The notes below the pieces were generated by a model that worked only from the letters and a program-made list of their open reading frames with translations, made no database searches and was not told the DNA's origin. Below are positions 7,190-10,285 of a DNA stretch of 10,285 nt, piece by piece. The DNA is taken from the NCBI GenBank assembly GCA_910589195.1, contig CAJUTC010000071.1:1-10285 (forward strand), given 5' to 3'. The position numbers were made by a program, and so were the translations under genes. This DNA comes from an uncultured Lachnospiraceae bacterium. GTDB lineage: Bacteria > Bacillota > Clostridia > Lachnospirales > Lachnospiraceae. Position 1 is the stretch's first letter. Each line of letters begins with the position of its first letter.

Positions 7190-7259
7190 GGCTGGCTGGC
7201 ATAGCGTATGTGCGCCTTAGCCCCCTGGCTTTGCGTCCCGCTGTTTCCAGCGGTTTGCC
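7190..7259 (-). ncRNA. cyclic-di-GMP-I (GEMM-I) riboswitch aptamer 2
   Basis: Middle unit. GGCAAACC is followed by the six-base-pair hairpin CCGCUG-GAAA-CAGCGG, the core GGGACGCAAAGCC, AGGGGGCUAAGG, a terminal stem GCG/CGC, and CUAUGCCAGCC. Stem sequences differ from aptamer 1 but pairing is kept. The base matching Vibrio Vc2 G20 is G and the middle A of GCAAAG matches A47. It starts exactly 81 nt after aptamer 1 and 81 nt before aptamer 3. Confidence 0.85.
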
Positions 7260-7270
7260 TTTTGATCAGC

Positions 7271-7340
7271 GGCTGGGCCGGCATAGCACAATGTGCCTTA
7301 GCCCCCTGGCTTTGCGTCCTGCCGTTTCCGGCAGTTTGCC
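7271..7340 (-). ncRNA. cyclic-di-GMP-I (GEMM-I) riboswitch aptamer 1, first transcribed
   Basis: GGCAAAC, then hairpin CUGCCG-GAAA-CGGCAG, GGACGCAAAGCC, AGGGGGCUAAGG, stem GCAC/GUGC, and CUAUGCCGGCC. Compared with aptamer 2 several paired bases of the first hairpin have changed on both sides (CUGCCG/CGGCAG versus CCGCUG/CAGCGG) while the loop and core are unchanged. This is covariation supporting a conserved RNA fold. It is read as an off- or on-switch for the adhesin transcript; the direction cannot be told from sequence. Confidence 0.85.
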
Positions 7341-7555
7341 AAAATTTGCGGCATCATCTGTTTCGACCTCCCTGTCTGGCAGATTTACCCTCCCGCCTTT
7401 TGCCTTAATGACTCTGGCAATGTCTGGCGGTTTTTGCTTTTGCCACACACATTACCCTATGGCAGACCTCCCTTCTCTCCCTTCGTTGATCGTCAGCAGT
7501 TTCATATATGTCATCTGCCATGCCGCCTTTTTAAGCGGCTGCAGGACATAGCAAT
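7341..7555 (-). other. leader between the small gene and the riboswitch array
   Basis: About 215 nt with no gene and no recognisable promoter or intrinsic terminator, so the aptamers may be co-transcribed with the small gene, or an atypical promoter is present. It holds a hairpin at 7393-7430 (outer stem CCGCC/GGCGG, inner stem UUGCC/GGCAA) and another inverted repeat near 7523-7542 (GCCGCUU against AAGGCGGC with one bulge). Purine-rich GGGAGG stretches recur. Confidence 0.5.
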
Positions 7556-7762
7556 TTACATAACCTCTTCACAGTGGCCAGTCTGCCCTTCTCCGTCTGC
7601 CTGTTCCACCGCGCTGTCAATTAATTTCAGCATTTCCAAAGCACTTCTAAAGTGTGAAGTCTGATTCTCTTCTGTCCAAACAATCTTTCCCTGCCAAGTG
7701 GCATTTTGCCGATATTGTACGTGTACAATAAACGTGGCTAGCCTTCCTTTTTTATTTTCCAT
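7556..7762 (-). CDS. small conserved-looking protein of unknown function (68 aa)
   Basis: I do not recognise a named family with certainty. The protein (starting MENKKGRLATFIVHVQYRQN) is soluble, has no signal peptide or membrane segment, and carries an aromatic/Gln-rich centre VQYRQNATWQGKIVW, then FRSALEMLKLIDSA, probably an amphipathic helix. From memory it resembles small clostridial proteins with the same YRQNATWQG and FRS-LE-L-LID motifs. The start is the ATG at 7762, with GGAGGAAAGGAAC just upstream. An in-frame GTG at 7780 overlaps that ribosome binding site and is less likely. It sits after the regulator's terminator and before the riboswitch array, in the same orientation as the adhesin, suggesting a shared transcript or an accessory role. 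That link is inference. Confidence 0.72.
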   Translation of the reverse strand: MENKKGRLATFIVHVQYRQNATWQGKIVWTEENQTSHFRSALEMLKLIDSAVEQADGEGQTGHCEEVM

Positions 7763-8130
7763 GTAGTTCCTTTCCTCCACACTATTTACCCCTTTTCTTT
7801 CTCATCCTGCTTCCAAAAATTTTGAAAGTATTTCCCAACTCTCATCGTTTGCTAACCTTATAATACTTCCTGTCTGTATCATACTTCTATCTGTCAGGCT
7901 TTTCTCCTACCGCCCCTGCCTTCACCCCTTCCAAATCAATACAGCACAAATTCGGAGTTCCATAATCCTGCTGTCTTATTTCCTCCGTCTTCTATGCTAC
8001 TACTGTATCAAATCAGCTATCACGAAAATTATCACATTTTTGTTTTTTTGCCATATTTTTTCCTTTTTTATGATTATATTGGAAATTTTTTTCAATTTTA
8101 TTAAAACCTTAAGGTACTTTCCGTTACAGT
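7763..8130. other. intergenic region upstream of the small gene
   Basis: No convincing gene. A candidate extended -10 promoter lies at 8028-8036. Two tiny minus-strand frames occur at 7922-7963 (13 codons, starting MELRICAVLI) and 7887-7925 (12 codons), overlapping as GTGA. Their coding status is doubtful. The segment 8037-8100 is very AT-rich. Confidence 0.45.
8028..8036 (-). promoter_or_regulatory. candidate extended -10 promoter for the small gene / adhesin unit
   Basis: TGTGATAAT on the minus strand fits an extended -10 element (TGn plus a one-mismatch -10 box), preceded by A-rich DNA but no good -35. It would give a leader of about 260 nt before the small gene. A TATAAT at 8073-8078 has no properly spaced -35 (the nearest TTGAAA is only 11 bp away). 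Tentative. Confidence 0.3.
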
Positions 8131-8181
8131 AAAAAAAGCCCAGCAGCCGGCATCCTTTGGATTTCCGGCTCTCTGAGCTTT
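8131..8181 (-). terminator. intrinsic terminator of the regulator gene
   Basis: A long minus-strand hairpin combines an outer stem AAAGCUCAG/CUGGGCUUU (one G-U pair) with an inner stem AGCCGG/CCGGCU, followed by seven Ts. It starts about 10 nt after the regulator stop codon. It separates regulator transcription from the small gene and adhesin. Confidence 0.92.
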
Positions 8182-8191
8182 CCCAGTTTCA

Positions 8192-9460
8192 TTATTTAAT
8201 TTTTATTTTCCAAATTTCCGATTCTTTTTGAAACCTGTGTCTGCCTGTTTTTTCCGGAAGCACAGCCAATGATGTCACGTAATAACGGACTTCCCGGCGC
8301 ATGCCCTGGCTTAGTTCCTGATATTTCCGATCGATCCGTTTTGAAATAATAGAGCAGTCTTCCTGACTGGTTCCAAGAAGCAGAGCCAGATACTGACAAG
8401 AGCTGTATTTGGTGTAGGCATCTCCCCGCCGCATGGTTTTTTGCATCGCTTGAAACAGCCATTCCATCTTCTGGGAAACATTTTTCTGCTCTCCCAAAGG
8501 CATACCCTTAGAATCTACCAAAGTGCAAAGCATCAGAAATATGGACTGCCCGCTTCGCTCCATCAGGCGCACCATCAGCCGATAACTGTCAATAAAACTG
8601 GGATAATTGCAGAAAAAAGCACCTTCATCCAATTGGTTTTCCTGCAAGTCCTCCTGAATTGCCTTCAGATCTTCCGAATGCCCAAACAGCCTTTTTCCCA
8701 TATCCTGGAACCGGCTTAAATATTCGCTGGTAGGCGGTACTCCTAGCTCATCAATATACATTTTAACGGTATTCTTATAAAGCTGGTAAGCCTCCTGACT
8801 TTGGTTCATCAGCATCAAACATTCAATTTCTTTCTCCTGCCAATTTTCAAATGGATAGATCCTGGCAGCTTTTGCGTAGAGCTGAAATAACTGTCTTAGC
8901 CTTCTTTCTTGCTTTAAAGACCCTTCCAGCTCCCTTATCGCATCTTCAAAAAGCCGTTTAAGCTGCATGCTCTCTGCCATTACCCACATTTCTGTGGAAA
9001 TCTGCGGCAGTAGCTCTCCCTGATACAATTCTACAGCCTGGAGAAGGCACCACTTTTTCTCCTCACCGGTTGCATGGCTTGCCTGTTCCAAAATCCGTTT
9101 AAATTCCAATACATCTAACCGGACGGGATCCTCGCTGACAAACCAGCACCTTCCGTTTTTAATTACAATATCATCCGACTCCGGAAATCCTAATCCCAGC
9201 AAGTGTTTCCGCAATCGAAAGATCAGGTTATTCAGGCTGTTATTTTGGTTGGATCCCTCCCGCATTCCGTACAAATTTTCCAAAAGAACATCCTTTGCGA
9301 TCCCGTTTGCCTGATTCAAAAGCAAGATTTGAAAAAGCTGGATATACCGAGAACGGTATGCCCTACCAAACGCAATGGGGATATCGCCATATTTCATGGA
9401 AAACCCGCCAAACATATTAACCCGCAATACCGTTAATTCCTTGCTCTGCTCTGCCTTCAT
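8192..9460 (-). CDS. BTAD-type transcriptional regulator with degenerate GGDEF-like C-terminal domain
   Basis: A 422-aa cytoplasmic protein resembling SARP-like regulators. Residues about 8-108 match an OmpR-type winged helix (LRVNMFGGFSMKYGD start, then helices including LIFRLRKHL and a VIKNGRCWF wing). Residues about 112-260 match the helical BTAD domain (RLDVLEFKRILE, ELYQGELLP, the C-terminal YKNTVKMYIDELGVPPT motif). Residues about 278-400 resemble a decayed GGDEF domain: GAFFCNYPSF, then RRGDAYTKYSSCQYLALLL, where SSCQY (353-357) occupies the GGDEF position, so cyclase activity is not expected. GAGGTG 8 nt upstream supports the ATG at 9460. It has its own promoter and terminator. The target is unknown. 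The adjacent small gene and adhesin are the obvious candidates, and the GGDEF-like domain could still sense a nucleotide. Confidence 0.88.
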   Translation of the reverse strand: MKAEQSKELTVLRVNMFGGFSMKYGDIPIAFGRAYRSRYIQLFQILLLNQANGIAKDVLLENLYGMREGSNQNNSLNNLIFRLRKHLLGLGFPESDDIVIKNGRCWFVSEDPVRLDVLEFKRILEQASHATGEEKKWCLLQAVELYQGELLPQISTEMWVMAESMQLKRLFEDAIRELEGSLKQERRLRQLFQLYAKAARIYPFENWQEKEIECLMLMNQSQEAYQLYKNTVKMYIDELGVPPTSEYLSRFQDMGKRLFGHSEDLKAIQEDLQENQLDEGAFFCNYPSFIDSYRLMVRLMERSGQSIFLMLCTLVDSKGMPLGEQKNVSQKMEWLFQAMQKTMRRGDAYTKYSSCQYLALLLGTSQEDCSIISKRIDRKYQELSQGMRREVRYYVTSLAVLPEKTGRHRFQKESEIWKIKIK

Positions 9461-9658
9461 ACCTTTTTCACCTCATTTGTCCGTCAGCAAAGCAACAAGC
9501 ACATGGATAAATAATTAGCTGATAATAGCTGGTACAGCCAAGTACCGTATGAAATTTCTTATTTTAACAGATGTTTTAATAGAGATTCTTCCAAAAAATA
9601 ACTGTAAAATCGAGTGTTATTCATCGTTTATTCATTCATGCGTTTGCCGTATGTTCTT

Positions 9659-9679
9659 AGGAACAAACCATTTGTTCCT
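9659..9679. repeat. perfect inverted repeat AGGAACAAA-n3-TTTGTTCCT in regulator leader
   Basis: Nine-base arms separated by CCA, about 80-100 bp downstream of the predicted start of transcription. It could be an operator for a dimeric repressor or an RNA hairpin. No U-run follows, so it is not an intrinsic terminator. Confidence 0.6.
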
Positions 9680-9695
9680 TGGTAACTTTTGGTAA
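9679..9695. promoter_or_regulatory. heptamer direct repeat TTGGTAA with 10-bp period
   Basis: TTGGTAA occurs at 9679-9685 and 9689-9695, one helical turn apart. SARP-type regulators are known to bind direct heptamer repeats at about 11-bp spacing, so this is a possible autoregulatory site. The evidence is only the repeat and its position, next to the inverted repeat. Confidence 0.3.
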
Positions 9696-9761
9696 TGCTT
9701 CTCAAAAACTGTAAATAACTCTCGAAATTACTCTAATTTATGTAGCATACAGTTTTCTTTC

Positions 9762-9790
9762 ATTATATCGTAACCCGGATATAATGTCCA
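9762..9790 (-). promoter_or_regulatory. sigma-A promoter of the regulator gene
   Basis: TGGACA (9785-9790) and TATAAT (9762-9767) on the minus strand are separated by exactly 17 bp, with one mismatch in the -35 and none in the -10. Transcription would begin near 9755. Confidence 0.78.
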
Positions 9791-9974
9791 CAGCTTTCCC
9801 TGATTTTGAACAGCAAATAATTGATAGAAATTCCATTTTCCACCACCCAAAACAACCGCTTGCTGTTAAAATCCAATGCTAATCCTTGCTCTACAGAAAA
9901 ATAACAGAGCCTTCCTGAAACCTTCCTGGAATAAAGAGCCTAACGTTCCGGACTCTCGCGCCGGATTGCATAAT
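9791..9974. other. spacer between regulator promoter and tRNA terminator
   Basis: No gene recognised. It contains short direct repeats on the plus strand: AGAGCC around 9906 and 9936, and two copies of CCTTCCTG near 9910 and 9921. Nothing else stands out. Confidence 0.5.
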
Positions 9975-10002
9975 AAAAAGCCTTCCCACAAAGAGAAGGC
10001 TT
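9975..10002 (-). terminator. intrinsic terminator of the right tRNA-Gln
   Basis: An 8-bp perfect stem AAGCCTTC/GAAGGCTT with a 9-nt loop is followed by a T-run on the minus strand. It begins only a few bases after the tRNA 3' end. Confidence 0.9.
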
Positions 10003-10005
10003 GTA

Positions 10006-10077
10006 CTGGGCTACAAGGATTCGAACCTTGAAATGACGGAGTCAGAGTCCGTTGCCTTACCATTTGGCGATAGCCCA
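10006..10077 (-). tRNA. tRNA-Gln (CTG)
   Basis: A 72-nt cloverleaf. It has a 7-bp acceptor TGGGCTA/TAGCCCA, a D arm with GCC/GGC, an anticodon arm ACGGA-CTCTGAC-TCCGT with anticodon CTG, a T arm CAAGG-TTCGAAT-CCTTG, and discriminator G. CCA is not encoded (the next bases are TAC). It decodes CAG. It has its own promoter and terminator, forming a single-gene unit. Confidence 0.96.
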
Positions 10078-10162
10078 ATCTTTATCATCCCGCAGCCTGA
10101 TCATCCCTATCCTGTCTGGGTGATTGCCTTTGGTATAGTCCTTAGTCACGACTGTGAGATTT

Positions 10163-10191
10163 ATTATACTGGTATTTTATTGATTCGTCAA
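10163..10191 (-). promoter_or_regulatory. sigma-A promoter for the right tRNA-Gln
   Basis: TTGACG (10186-10191), a 17-bp spacer and TATAAT (10163-10168) on the minus strand have the same layout as the left tRNA promoter. The leader to the mature tRNA is about 80 nt. The -35 box overlaps the stop codon of the partial reading frame on its right. Confidence 0.85.
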
Positions 10192-10285
10192 GTACTTTTT
10201 TCTATTTCTTCTATTTTTTCCATCAATGTATGTAACAGTTCAGACAGCCCCCCTATCTCCACGACGGATACACCAGCCATCAGAT
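10188..10285 (-). CDS. possible C-terminal end of an unidentified gene, cut by window edge
   Basis: An open frame enters from the right edge and ends at TGA (10188-10190). Its last residues include VSVVEIGGLSELLHTLMEKI and then a Glu/Lys-rich end (EEIEKST), consistent with a C-terminal amphipathic helix. Base composition is richer in GC than the tRNA spacer. Only about 32 codons are visible, so the product cannot be assigned and a chance frame is possible. The stop codon lies inside the tRNA promoter -35 box. Confidence 0.4.
   Translation of the reverse strand, partial: LMAGVSVVEIGGLSELLHTLMEKIEEIEKST

Larger units (their letters stand above)
9461..9761 (-). other. long 5' leader of the regulator gene
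   Basis: Roughly 290 nt separate the predicted transcription start from the ATG. It contains an inverted repeat at 9659-9679, a direct repeat at 9679-9695, and a small hairpin (GGTAC/GTACC with 6-nt loop near 9529-9544). No known riboswitch class was recognised. The ribosome binding site GAGGTG is at 9469-9474. Confidence 0.5.

Noticed and set aside
7516..7545. Hairpin GCCGCTT/AAGGCGGC after the small gene as an intrinsic terminator
   Set aside because: On the minus strand the stem is followed by ATGGCAGATG, with no T-run.
7090..7551. A 153-codon plus-strand frame with internal repeats (recurring LSPLALRPAVS)
   Set aside because: The peptide repeat is the 81-nt riboswitch array read in the wrong strand. 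81 is divisible by three, so the frame stays open. The RNA signatures and compensating changes are on the minus strand.
7887..7963. Two tiny overlapping frames as leader peptides of the small gene
   Set aside because: They are 12 and 13 codons long, with no strong ribosome binding site, no run of regulatory codons and no nearby attenuator hairpin.
8073..8095. TATAAT with TTGAAA as a promoter for the small gene
   Set aside because: The spacer is only 11 bp, too short for sigma-A. No other -35 fits.
9625..9648. GGCAAACG in the regulator leader as a fourth GEMM aptamer
   Set aside because: Only the 5' GGCAAAC is present. The GAAA-capped hairpin and GGACGCAAAGC core are missing.

Overview
This window looks like chromosomal DNA from a Gram-positive Clostridia, most likely a Lachnospiraceae-type gut bacterium. 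The evidence is a sortase-anchored surface protein built of Cna_B/SpaA-like modules, a BTAD-type regulator of the kind common in that group, GGAGG-type ribosome binding sites, sigma-A promoters and tRNA genes without an encoded CCA. No species can be named from sequence alone.

Almost everything lies on the minus strand, so the window reads from right to left. At the right edge is the probable C-terminal end of an unidentified gene (10188-10285), then a complete tRNA-Gln(CTG) with its promoter (10163-10191) and terminator (9975-10002). Next comes a sigma-A promoter (9762-9790), a leader of roughly 300 nt, and a 422-aa regulator (8192-9460). The regulator has an OmpR-type winged helix, a BTAD domain and a C-terminal domain resembling a degenerate GGDEF domain. 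It ends in a strong intrinsic terminator (8131-8181). A small 68-aa protein of unknown function follows (7556-7762). Then comes a structured leader carrying three tandem GEMM-I-type (cyclic-di-GMP-I) riboswitch aptamers with an exact 81-nt period (7106-7340). Below them is a 2159-aa surface protein (458-6937) and its terminator (305-330). The left edge holds most of a second tRNA-Gln(CTG), identical over the 51 bases visible, with its own promoter (141-169).

The surface protein has a signal peptide, an N-terminal Ig-like and acidic region, and a thioester domain with a Cys-Gln pair. These are followed by about nine Cna_B/SpaA-like domains with recurring Lys/Glu/Asn positions expected for isopeptide bonds, a Pro/Thr/Glu, poly-Gly and Arg-Asp linker, and an LAKTG sorting signal with membrane anchor. 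Four of the domains form a block that is repeated. The protein's central coding part is far more AT-rich than its two ends.

The likely logic, partly inference, is a covalently adhering, wall-anchored adhesin whose expression is set by cyclic di-GMP through a triple aptamer leader. A regulator with a decayed cyclase-like sensor domain and a small companion protein are encoded immediately upstream. The most notable feature is the triple riboswitch array in front of a thioester adhesin. No integrase, transposase, CRISPR array or sortase gene was found.
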